This document shows positions 15,054 to 21,977 of a stretch of DNA of 41,887 nt, in pieces. Each line of letters begins with the position of its first letter. Position 1 is the first letter of the stretch. The notes beneath the pieces are model-generated. The model was not told where the DNA came from. It did no database searches and saw only the letters and a list, made by a program, of their open reading frames with translations. A program made the position numbers and the translations under genes. The stretch lies in the IMG/VR virus record IMGVR_UViG_3300028800_000027, positions 1 to 41,887 of that record; one strand, written 5' to 3'. This DNA is from a virus.

Positions 15054-15068
15054 GCGCTGCGCCTTTTT
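15038..15068 (+). terminator. Rho-independent terminator of early operon
   Basis: A 9-bp stem ggcgtagcg/cgctgcgcc (one G-U pair) around acatagtg, followed by TTTTT (15064-15068). It lies 20 bp after the helicase stop. The stem contains a repeat (gcgtagcgacatag) shared with 39609 and 40460. Confidence 0.8.
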
Positions 15069-15080
15069 CGTGGGCTGTTG

Positions 15081-15317
15081 ATGGTTTGGCCGTTCAAAGG
15101 TCAGAGGGTAACCGACTGGCGGGACAGCTGGCGCTGGTTGTCAGTTCGCTTCATCGCGGGCGGCGCTGCTCTCCAGGTGGCTCTGCTTACCTTGGGTCAC
15201 GACGTTCGGGACTACCTGCCGGACTGGTTCACGCGCGTCGTCGCCATTGCGATCTTCGCGGGCGCGTTCCTCGGGCGCATCACCGAGCAAAAGCCAAAGG
15301 ACACGTCGAATGGGTAA
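15081..15317 (+). CDS. Holin (DUF7940-like)
   Basis: 78 residues. A charged N terminus with DWRDSWRWLSVRF, then two hydrophobic stretches (IAGGAALQVALLTLG; VVAIAIFAGAFLG) and a basic tail (RITEQKPKDTSNG). This is the layout of small phage holins of the DUF7940 type, always next to spanins. It should permeabilise the inner membrane to release the endolysin encoded on the other strand (16591). ATG 15081 is preferred over TTG 15078. The 3' end overlaps the i-spanin start. Confidence 0.75.
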   Translation: MVWPFKGQRVTDWRDSWRWLSVRFIAGGAALQVALLTLGHDVRDYLPDWFTRVVAIAIFAGAFLGRITEQKPKDTSNG

Positions 15318-15903
15318 GTTGCTAGGAAGCCTTCTAGGCGGTGTCTGGGGCTATGTAGCCGCGGCAGGGCTGGCAGCGATCGTCGCCGGCGGCGCGGCCG
15401 TGTGGACGACACACGCCGTCGACAAGGGCGTCTACCTGCCCCAAGTCGCTGCTAAGCAGAAGCAGTTCGACGATTTCGTGCTTGCATCTGTAGAGGCTGA
15501 GAAAGCTGCTGTCAGCGCCGCCTTGGCCGCACAGAAGAAGCAGGCCGATCTCGCGCAGCAACAGGCTGTCGTGGCCGCGCAGGCGCGTCAAAAGGAAGAA
15601 GATGCGCGCCACAAGATCTACACGGAGGTCGACCACTATGTCTCGGATAGCTCTACTTGCATCACTTTTGGCCTTGTGCGCGTGCTCAACGCCGCCGCGG
15701 CCGGCGTCCACGACCCTTCTAGTCTCGGGATTGCCCCCGGCCAACCTGATGACGCCTGCGCAGGCGTTGCATGGCGTCCGTTTGCCCGCGACATCGCCGA
15801 CGACTACGCCACCGCGCGAGAAAACGCCGACCAGTTGAATCGGCTGGAGGCCTCTGTCCTCGAACTCCACGCCGCCGCCAAGTCACAGGTAACTTCTCCT
15901 TAA
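15310..15903 (+). CDS. i-spanin (Rz-like)
   Basis: 197 residues. One N-terminal transmembrane segment (VAAAGLAAIVAGGAAVW) is followed by a long Ala/Gln/Lys-rich coiled coil (residues ~50-100) and a C-terminal helical region. That is the topology of inner-membrane spanins. The o-spanin is nested within it in another frame, which is the strongest support for the call. Together they should fuse inner and outer membranes at the last step of Gram-negative lysis. The ATG at 15310 overlaps the holin's end. Confidence 0.82.
   Translation: MGKLLGSLLGGVWGYVAAAGLAAIVAGGAAVWTTHAVDKGVYLPQVAAKQKQFDDFVLASVEAEKAAVSAALAAQKKQADLAQQQAVVAAQARQKEEDARHKIYTEVDHYVSDSSTCITFGLVRVLNAAAAGVHDPSSLGIAPGQPDDACAGVAWRPFARDIADDYATARENADQLNRLEASVLELHAAAKSQVTSP
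15638..15838 (+). CDS. o-spanin (Rz1-like lipoprotein), nested in Rz
   Basis: 66 residues, wholly inside the i-spanin gene in a different frame, with GGAGG nine bases before the ATG. MSRIALLASLLALCACSTPP is a lipoprotein signal with lipobox LLALC or ALCAC, followed by the proline-rich mature part typical of Rz1. It should be lipidated, sorted to the outer membrane and bind the i-spanin C terminus. Confidence 0.85.
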   Translation: MSRIALLASLLALCACSTPPRPASTTLLVSGLPPANLMTPAQALHGVRLPATSPTTTPPREKTPTS

Positions 15904-15926
15904 GCAGGCGCAGGTAGCGTTCCGAA

Positions 15927-16589
15927 ATGGAACGCAGAGAAGCCTGGGCCGGGTTCGGGTTTGTCATCGTGGCGGCGATATGCGCAGCCGCCGCGCCGGT
16001 TTGGGCTGCGCTCGGCCCGCTCAACACGACACCCTGGTACATCCGCGCCGCTCTCGTCGCCGCGATAGGGCTTGCTGGGCTGTACCTGACGCAGCGCGCC
16101 GGTCTGCGCGTTGTGAAGCTGAGGTGGAGCGAAGCGCTGGGCATAAGCGTTATTGGCGCCGTGGTCCTTGCTACAGCGGCAACGCTGCTGGACGCCGTGG
16201 TCTTTCGCAGTGTGCTTCCGGCGAGTTATTTGGAGCTGGTGCATCGTCCGACGGCCGAACGGCTGATGATCTACGTCCCGCTGTCATTCGCCGAGAACGT
16301 AGTCTACCGTCTGTTACTAATGGCCGGACTTGTGGCGCTTGTGCGACGCCGGCGAGGCGCTATGTGGGCTGTCATAGCCTGTGCGGCGGCTATCCAGCTC
16401 GTATGGGAGCTTGGGTTGCTCAGCGCCGGCGTGGTCTCAACAAACCTTGTGGCGTTCTGGCTGCTGCGCTACGCCGCGCTGTCAGCGGTCAAGTGCTATA
16501 TGTTTTGGAAATACGACTTCACTACGGTCGTTGCGACGAGCATCATCACGCACCTGTTCATGGAACCCGTTTATGGTGCGTTATTCTGA
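15927..16589 (+). CDS. Multi-pass membrane protein, CPBP-like
   Basis: 220 residues with about six to seven transmembrane helices. A helix with FAENVVYRLLLM (E-x4-R) and a final helix with SIITHLFMEP recall the conserved E...R and H motifs of CPBP intramembrane proteases, but the usual double Glu is absent, so activity is uncertain. It lies after the spanins, where it may be a lysogenic-conversion gene or a lysis modulator. Its stop is one base from the stop of the convergent endolysin, with no terminator in between. Confidence 0.6.
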   Translation: MERREAWAGFGFVIVAAICAAAAPVWAALGPLNTTPWYIRAALVAAIGLAGLYLTQRAGLRVVKLRWSEALGISVIGAVVLATAATLLDAVVFRSVLPASYLELVHRPTAERLMIYVPLSFAENVVYRLLLMAGLVALVRRRRGAMWAVIACAAAIQLVWELGLLSAGVVSTNLVAFWLLRYAALSAVKCYMFWKYDFTTVVATSIITHLFMEPVYGALF

Positions 16590-16590
16590 T

Positions 16591-17010
16591 TCACGCCTTC
16601 GGACCCAGCTTGTAGAAGACATGGTGTCCGATCACGACGGACGCTTGGCCTGACGTAGACCTGTCCCACGAGGCGTGCGTGCCGATGACCTTGTAGTGGT
16701 CCGCACCGGCCGTCGGATCCGGCTCTATGCCGCGCGCGCAGTGGTCCACGATCGCGCCGATTGATTGGTAAGCGTCGTCGCTCTCACACAGCTTTGCAAT
16801 CTGCGCGGCGTTGGGATCGCTGTGGTTCCAGCAGGAGAACTGGTAGGGCTTGTGGCAGACGTCATAAGGCGTAGAGCCCCACCATGCAGGCTGCTCTGCG
16901 CGGTTCAGTATGACGTGCGCAACGGCGATCTGCCCCGCCATCTTCTCGCCACGAGATTCGCCCCAGACGGTGCGGATCATGGCGTCGCGGTCACGAGGGG
17001 AGAGGTTCAT
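16591..17010 (-). CDS. SleB-type endolysin (cell wall hydrolase)
   Basis: 139 residues. It matches the SleB/CwlJ hydrolase domain: RTVWGESRGE with the catalytic-type Glu18, then GQIAVAHVILNR, WWGSTPYDVC, FSCWN and a C-terminal HYKVIGTHASWD...HVFYKLG. The family cleaves peptidoglycan as lytic transglycosylase or amidase and is a common endolysin in alphaproteobacterial phages. There is no signal peptide, so it depends on a holin. ATG 17010 has AAGGA eight bases upstream, favoured over upstream in-frame codons. It overlaps the preceding gene by 20 bp and is the last gene of the late operon. Confidence 0.88.
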   Translation of the reverse strand: MNLSPRDRDAMIRTVWGESRGEKMAGQIAVAHVILNRAEQPAWWGSTPYDVCHKPYQFSCWNHSDPNAAQIAKLCESDDAYQSIGAIVDHCARGIEPDPTAGADHYKVIGTHASWDRSTSGQASVVIGHHVFYKLGPKA

Positions 17011-17944
17011 TGGTCCGTTCCTTGCTCTTTTCCTCGAGCAGTTGAAGTTGTGCCAGCGCGCGCCACGCAACGGCGCAGGCGTGAAACTCCCCCGTTTCCG
17101 GGTCAATCACATCCGGCTCAAGCTGGTGGCGGACGATGCAGTCGCCGTGGTCTGTCGATTTACCGCGCGCCCAGTGCAGCGGTTGGCCGGGGTTGTGCTT
17201 TTCGTTTCCCTTGAACGACAGCCGAGCGACGGCCGCGAGCGCGTCTGGGAAATAACGTAGAACGCCGCTGTAGATCGGCGTTTCCTTTCGGCGCTTCGAC
17301 TCCGCCGGGTCGAACCCAACGGGCTTTAAATCGGGCGACATGTTTGAGCGATGTCCCATGAGCAGTATTTGTTGAGATGGTCGGCGATTGCTGTGCGGCG
17401 GGTCATTCGGAGTGGTGCAGTTGTTGTGATTTTCCGCGCTCAGGCCCCACCCCTCCATGTACTTGGAAAGATTCTCAAACTTGAGCACCGTGGTTCCGAG
17501 GTCGGGGCGCAGATAGTCGAACTGGCTGATTTTATTTTCCGGCGTCGGGTTTATCCGCGACAGCACAGGCCAATAAGCGGCGTCGCCGTTGAGGCTGTGT
17601 GGCGTGGTGAACGGCTCTGCGTTGTGCAGCAGCCATTGCTCAAATGAGCAGGACGCCTGCTTGCGGATGCGCCGAGCATCCAGACTTGCACCTCCGCCTT
17701 GTACCTGCGCGCCGCCTCCAAAGTCGCGGAGAAACTTGTAGAGGCTCCACAGCCGCCAGAGAGGATGGCGTACAAAGCCCACGCGCCGCCATCGGTCGTA
17801 GCCACGCGGGCACCCGTCCGCTTCCATGTGTCGGTAGAGCAGCATGGACTTGGGATAGACGCGGCGCAGTTCGCGGTAGAGCGTACCGGACCCCGTGCGA
17901 GGCACGAGAATGAACACCGTCTCCAGTTCGGGAACGATGATCAT
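16991..17944 (-). CDS. Sulfotransferase-like / DUF5664 (dATP/dGTP diphosphohydrolase-like) fusion
   Basis: 317 residues with two unlike modules. The N-terminal ~190 residues look like a sulfotransferase: the PAPS-loop-like VFILVPRTGSGTLYREL (10-26) and the 3'-phosphate-type GFVRHPLWRLWSLYKF (56-71). The C-terminal ~110 residues match DUF5664 (related to MazZ nucleotide pyrophosphohydrolases): SKRRKETPIYSGVLRYFPDA, LAAVARLSFKGNEKHNPGQ, HGDCIVRHQL, HACAVAWRALAQLQLLEE. Internal ATGs at the junction (MGHRSN, MSPDL) could let the second module be made alone. Targets are unknown: capsid or host surface sulfation, and nucleotide-pool editing, respectively, would be guesses. Confidence 0.65.
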   Translation of the reverse strand: MIIVPELETVFILVPRTGSGTLYRELRRVYPKSMLLYRHMEADGCPRGYDRWRRVGFVRHPLWRLWSLYKFLRDFGGGAQVQGGGASLDARRIRKQASCSFEQWLLHNAEPFTTPHSLNGDAAYWPVLSRINPTPENKISQFDYLRPDLGTTVLKFENLSKYMEGWGLSAENHNNCTTPNDPPHSNRRPSQQILLMGHRSNMSPDLKPVGFDPAESKRRKETPIYSGVLRYFPDALAAVARLSFKGNEKHNPGQPLHWARGKSTDHGDCIVRHQLEPDVIDPETGEFHACAVAWRALAQLQLLEEKSKERTNEPLPS

Positions 17945-18228
17945 CAGTCTTCCTCAGCTTCGTCGCTCTCTGCGTCGCCAAGCGCGTGCATGTATGTGTC
18001 CAGCATCGCGTCGGCGGTCTTGCGCTTCTCCGGGTCCATCTTGCGGAGCTTGATCGCCTTGCGCATGGTGGGAACGTCGAAGCCGACGCTCTTGGCCTCG
18101 CCGAACACTTCCTTGATGTTTTCGGCGAGACCCTGCTTCTCCTCCTCGAGCCGCTCGACGCGCTCGACGAAGCTGACCAGTTGCTGCTTGGCGTTGTCGC
18201 CAACGACGAAATCTAAATCCTGTGACAT
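17944..18228 (-). CDS. GapR-like DUF2312 nucleoid protein
   Basis: 94 residues matching the DUF2312/GapR family nearly end to end: LVSFVERVERLEEEKQGLAE, NIKEVFGEAKSVGFDVPTMR, KAIKLRKMDPEKR and a C-terminal helix. GapR of Caulobacter binds overtwisted AT-rich DNA ahead of forks and stimulates topoisomerases. The family is essentially alphaproteobacterial, a strong host indicator. In a phage it could support replication or packaging, or alter host chromosome organisation. AGGAG lies 10 bases upstream; the stop overlaps the next start. Confidence 0.92.
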   Translation of the reverse strand: MSQDLDFVVGDNAKQQLVSFVERVERLEEEKQGLAENIKEVFGEAKSVGFDVPTMRKAIKLRKMDPEKRKTADAMLDTYMHALGDAESDEAEED

Positions 18229-18248
18229 TGTCTCAGTCTCCTAAGTAG

Positions 18249-18341
18249 TTAGATCGGCCTGCGTAACAGCATGACGAGCGCACAGGCGCCGCAGAACATC
18301 CCGCAAGCGAAGACGGCTAGGGTCGCCAGAACATTGTCCAC
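18249..18341 (-). CDS. Tiny membrane protein, 30 aa
   Basis: GTG start directly after the metallophosphoesterase stop, with GGAGG five bases upstream. It encodes VDNVLATLAVFACGMFCGAC, ALVMLLRRPI: one transmembrane helix and a basic C terminus, Cys-rich for its size. Not recognised; the strong ribosome-binding site argues for translation. Confidence 0.5.
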   Translation of the reverse strand: MDNVLATLAVFACGMFCGACALVMLLRRPI

Positions 18342-19736
18342 TCACGCCTCCACGAGGTTGATGGGCTTGTAGTCGACCACACCGCGGTCGGGGTGGTGGT
18401 AGAGCAGCATCTGGACAGGCGGCGTCGGGCGCATACGGAACGACTTGGCGTATTCGCTGTAGCCGGGCAGACAACCATTGCTGAGCACCCAGTCCATGAT
18501 GATCGGCGTGTGGAAGTGGCCGTGGTCGACGCGGTCGACGCGGCGCCCAAGTGCGGCCTGCTCCATGATGACCTTCTGTGCGCCGCGCAGGATCGTCGCA
18601 GCCGGGCCGATGAAGCCCTGGCCACCGCGCGAGCCCATGCGATCGCCGTGGGTCAGGAGGATGTTCATGTTGTAGATCGGAAACAGCACGTCGAAGCTCT
18701 CGGACGTCTGGAACGTCACCCGCTTGTCGTTCTTGAAGTGACGGCGGAGCATGTAGCTGATGAGGCGGTCGTAGCTGTGCGCTCCGGCTTTCTTGCTGCG
18801 CGGCTTGAACGTGTCGCGGTCGTGGTTGCCCGCCGCATCCGGCGACTTCACCTCAACGCGCCCGAACGCATCGGCCAGCTTCTCGATACCCGCGCTTTCT
18901 TCCTCGAAAACGCACTCACACGCCTCAATGGGCGTCATGTCGTCGGTCTCGCGAAGCTCGTCGTGGATACCTCCGGAGATCGTGTCGCCGCCGCGGGAGT
19001 AGATGATACCGGGGTAGGTCCAAGTCGTACCGGCGTGCTCCAGCGACAACCAGATAGTAGTGTCGATGAGGCGGCGGTAACGGCGGCGGAAGATGTCGGA
19101 GTCGTAGCCATAGCCCGCTTCGGTCTCCTCCGCGCGGATGACTTCGCCCACCTGGAAGTCCGAGGTGAGCAGATAGGGCATGTGCTCGCGCTTCTTCCGC
19201 GGATGCGTCGGAAGGGTCCATTGCGCCGGCGCGAACGATGCCTGCGCCGCCCATTCGAGGTCTTTGATCTTGTCCTCAAGCTCGACTATGCGTCGTGTTG
19301 CGTCCTTCAGCTTGGCGCGGGCCGACTGATGCTCTGTGCTGGTGCGATGCGTCGCCACGTCGTCGGCGAGCGTTGGTGCAGGCTTGAGCTTGGTCAGGTC
19401 GACGCCGTGTTCGAGAGCATACGCAGCGAGGCGATTGCTGAATGTTTTTTCGGGGAGTCTGAGGCTGTTGGCTGCGTGTGCCTTCACATAGTTGTAAGCA
19501 CAAAAAGCCTCAAAAGCCTGATCTTTTTGCTGCTTTGTCAAACCGAGATTGGCGCTCTTGGGCCGGTCGAACTTCTTCAGCAGCTTGGGGAACTTGGTGC
19601 GTGCCGCGTTAAATCGGCTTTGGAAAGTAGGACGCGGTACTTTCGCCAAGCCAGCTGCGATGGTGACGCTGCCTTTGGCCTTGTTGAACAATTTGATCGT
19701 ACGGCGCAACTCTGCGTCGCTATAGCCCTTCGACAT
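18342..19736 (-). CDS. HTH-metallophosphoesterase
   Basis: 464 residues. The first ~120 hold two helix-turn-helix-like segments (DAELRRTIKLFNKAKGSVTI, AAGLAKVPRP; KTFSNRLAAYALEHG), then a short coiled coil (141-162). The rest is a calcineurin-type phosphoesterase: Asp193 (SDFQVGE, with Gln195 where His of DxH is usual), Asp251 (RGGD), Asn304-His305-Asp306 (GNHDR), His363 (LTHGDR), Gly406-His-Phe-His409. It probably cleaves a phosphodiester or phosphomonoester; the HTH part suggests a DNA substrate or site. Similar proteins occur in late regions of other podoviruses. It overlaps the holin-like gene by 17 bp. Confidence 0.85.
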   Translation of the reverse strand: MSKGYSDAELRRTIKLFNKAKGSVTIAAGLAKVPRPTFQSRFNAARTKFPKLLKKFDRPKSANLGLTKQQKDQAFEAFCAYNYVKAHAANSLRLPEKTFSNRLAAYALEHGVDLTKLKPAPTLADDVATHRTSTEHQSARAKLKDATRRIVELEDKIKDLEWAAQASFAPAQWTLPTHPRKKREHMPYLLTSDFQVGEVIRAEETEAGYGYDSDIFRRRYRRLIDTTIWLSLEHAGTTWTYPGIIYSRGGDTISGGIHDELRETDDMTPIEACECVFEEESAGIEKLADAFGRVEVKSPDAAGNHDRDTFKPRSKKAGAHSYDRLISYMLRRHFKNDKRVTFQTSESFDVLFPIYNMNILLTHGDRMGSRGGQGFIGPAATILRGAQKVIMEQAALGRRVDRVDHGHFHTPIIMDWVLSNGCLPGYSEYAKSFRMRPTPPVQMLLYHHPDRGVVDYKPINLVEA

Positions 19737-19956
19737 CGTTATCTGTCTCCTGTTGTCGCCGCGTCGACCGCGCGCGGCTTATAGCGACGTAAAACTGTAG
19801 CCCAACGCCACATACGGACGCTACGGACGAGACAATGACTCCTATGTCGCTAAGATGCAACCCCCAGAAGAAAAGGGCGGTCGTAGAGCCGCTATACGTC
19901 AAAACAGGAGCGTTATCTAATGCTTTTTGGGCGTGGGTCGCCACCTGGGCCAGCAT
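19720..19956 (-). CDS. Second holin-like protein
   Basis: 78 residues. A helical N terminus (QVATHAQKALDNAPVLTYSG) is followed by two close hydrophobic segments (STTALFFWGL; IGVIVSSVASVCGVGLQFYV) and a charged tail (RARSTRRQQETDNDVEGL). This is the form of phage holins encoded beside tail or ejection genes. With the plus-strand holin at 15081 it may form a holin/antiholin pair or act redundantly. ATG 19956 overlaps the upstream stop (TGATG) with a G-rich ribosome-binding site. Confidence 0.7.
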   Translation of the reverse strand: MLAQVATHAQKALDNAPVLTYSGSTTALFFWGLHLSDIGVIVSSVASVCGVGLQFYVAISRARSTRRQQETDNDVEGL

Positions 19957-21977
19957 CACTGCCCCCCACCGTTCAGGGTATTCACGGTGCCAGCAGCCGC
20001 CGAACCGCCCACGATTCCAGACGCCTGAGCAGCGCTCTGGAGGATGCGATACAGCTTCTGTTGGCTGACTCGTGCGTTACCGAGCATCCGAATAGCGGTG
20101 TCCCGCTGGTTCGGGTCGACGAGCATTGCCACAATTTTGTTCGCAGTACTGGGCCGGAGTTGGCTCCCGGTCAGGAGCCGCGCAAGGACGTGGGTTTTGA
20201 AACCCGTCAGCGTTTTTCCGACTGTCGCAGCGGCTGTTTCGAGTAGTTGGCTCGATGCGCGCGACGTCTCAGTATGCTTACTGACAACATTGTTGGGAGC
20301 AAGCGAATTAAGATTCCGTGTTGCAGTTGCTTCAAATTCACCAATCCTGCGCAGCGGACGTGCGCGGCCGCCCATCTGCTGATTGAGACGGTCGCTCAAA
20401 CCGGCGTCCTGGCGCATCTCGTTTGCAGTGCGAACGGCGCCGGATTCACTGGATCCGGCCTGCTGTACGAGGCGACTGCGCGCCCCAACCTCAAGGCCCA
20501 TGCGGGCCTCGGGGGAGTTGAGCGTCCGAATATCCCCCATATCGCTAACAGCGCTGACGTCCTTGCCTGCGGCGGCGTGGTCGAAGCCTTGGATAAAGCG
20601 CTCGTGACGCGCGTACTGCTCGAGCGCGTCGCCATACTCAGGCACCTGCTTGCCTGCATAGCGCGAGATGTCGTCGGCCAACTTACCAAACTGCTTGGCG
20701 CGGACGGGGTTGTAGGCGCTGCTGTTGGGATTGCTAAATGCCTGCTGCTTACCCCGCAGGGAGAGGCGGAGGTTCTCGAAATCGTTGATATTCAGCGCAT
20801 CGGACAACGCGCCGCTTATCGGCTGACCTTCGGGGTCGGTGAGGGTATCCAGCATTTCGTCATACTTACCGCGCAACTCAGGGTCGGAGCGAACGACGCT
20901 GCGCACGCGCGGGTCGTTGAGAAGATCAAGGTCGTCGGCGTGGACGACCACCGGCGCCTGACGGATCGGCTTCATGGCGTTCGTCATTACCGCGTCCTGC
21001 TGGGTGCGGAGCAGGTTGGTGTTCGAGGTGTCGCCAGTGCCGGCCACCTGCGCGCTGAGCCGCTTGGGAAGTGTTTGTACGTTGGCGTCTGCTGCACTTT
21101 GAGCTGACAAGCCGGCTTCCTGGTAGTTGGCCGGGATGTCCGAGACGTTGGCGATGGACTTGGCGCCGAGTATCTCGGCGATGCTGGGCGCGCGGCCGGT
21201 GGAGTTACGGAAATCCGAGATCATCGTCATAAGACGTTGGGGCGTCTCGTCGAGCTTGTCGGCAAGCACCTTGATCGCGCGCTGGGAAACGCCGCTGAAA
21301 GCTGTCTTGACCGCGCTCGCGGCCTTGGGAATAGCCGCGCCAAGCGGACCTGTAACGGCACCTACAGCCGCGCCAAGCCCAGCGCCTTCCGCTCCTTGCT
21401 CTACCGCTCCGGTTACGCCGTCGTTACCAGCGCCGTCCACAGCGCCCTGCGCGCCGCCAAATAGGGCGCCGGTGCCTGCACCGCGGGCAGAGAGGCGTGC
21501 GAGGTTAGCCGCCGTCTGGCCGCGGCGTAGCGTCAGAGCTTCACGCGCGGCGTTAACCGCGTTGGGTGCCACGCGCGAGGCCGCAGCAACAGCGCCACGC
21601 TCCAGCGCAGAGCCGGTGCCGACCGCGCCCGCCACGTCGCCAGCGATGTTCGCAATGGGGTGAGCTTCGGCGGTCGCGCCCTGTGTCCGTTGCACGTTCT
21701 GGAGAGCGTCACCGTAGCTCTCGTTGGGGCCGGGCGTTATGTGGCTGAGGCCGGACTCCATAAGGGCGAGGCCCTTGTCGGCGAGTCCGAACGTCGCAGT
21801 GTTGGCGAGACCGTGGAGGAACGCGCCGCCTGCACCCTGGTCTTGCCCGTTGGCTGGCGCTGCTGTTGGCTGGTAGTTCTTCTGCGCATACGCCAACACG
21901 TCGGCTTGCGACGCGCCGTCGGGCGCTGTGATCTCGAGGGTATGTCCGTCCGGTGCGGTAATCCGATATTTCGGCAT
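19956..21977 (-). CDS. Ejection/internal virion protein, 673 aa
   Basis: Starts at ATG 21977, overlapping the previous stop (TGATG); the frame is open further upstream but there it only shadows the neighbour. The N terminus MPKYRITAPDGHTLEITAPD, GASQADVLAYAQ is a small domain shared by many phage internal proteins. Gly/Ala-rich amphipathic helices (~95-190) and a long helical, Gln/Arg-rich remainder follow. Position after the other ejection genes and composition fit P22 gp16/gp20-type proteins that enter the host with DNA. No lytic transglycosylase motif is evident. Confidence 0.72.
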   Translation of the reverse strand: MPKYRITAPDGHTLEITAPDGASQADVLAYAQKNYQPTAAPANGQDQGAGGAFLHGLANTATFGLADKGLALMESGLSHITPGPNESYGDALQNVQRTQGATAEAHPIANIAGDVAGAVGTGSALERGAVAAASRVAPNAVNAAREALTLRRGQTAANLARLSARGAGTGALFGGAQGAVDGAGNDGVTGAVEQGAEGAGLGAAVGAVTGPLGAAIPKAASAVKTAFSGVSQRAIKVLADKLDETPQRLMTMISDFRNSTGRAPSIAEILGAKSIANVSDIPANYQEAGLSAQSAADANVQTLPKRLSAQVAGTGDTSNTNLLRTQQDAVMTNAMKPIRQAPVVVHADDLDLLNDPRVRSVVRSDPELRGKYDEMLDTLTDPEGQPISGALSDALNINDFENLRLSLRGKQQAFSNPNSSAYNPVRAKQFGKLADDISRYAGKQVPEYGDALEQYARHERFIQGFDHAAAGKDVSAVSDMGDIRTLNSPEARMGLEVGARSRLVQQAGSSESGAVRTANEMRQDAGLSDRLNQQMGGRARPLRRIGEFEATATRNLNSLAPNNVVSKHTETSRASSQLLETAAATVGKTLTGFKTHVLARLLTGSQLRPSTANKIVAMLVDPNQRDTAIRMLGNARVSQQKLYRILQSAAQASGIVGGSAAAGTVNTLNGGGQ

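Noticed and set aside
16991-17944. Z-genome (2-aminoadenine) phage, suggested by the DUF5664/MazZ-like module
   Set aside because: No PurZ-like adenylosuccinate synthetase or DatZ is present; the module alone is not diagnostic.
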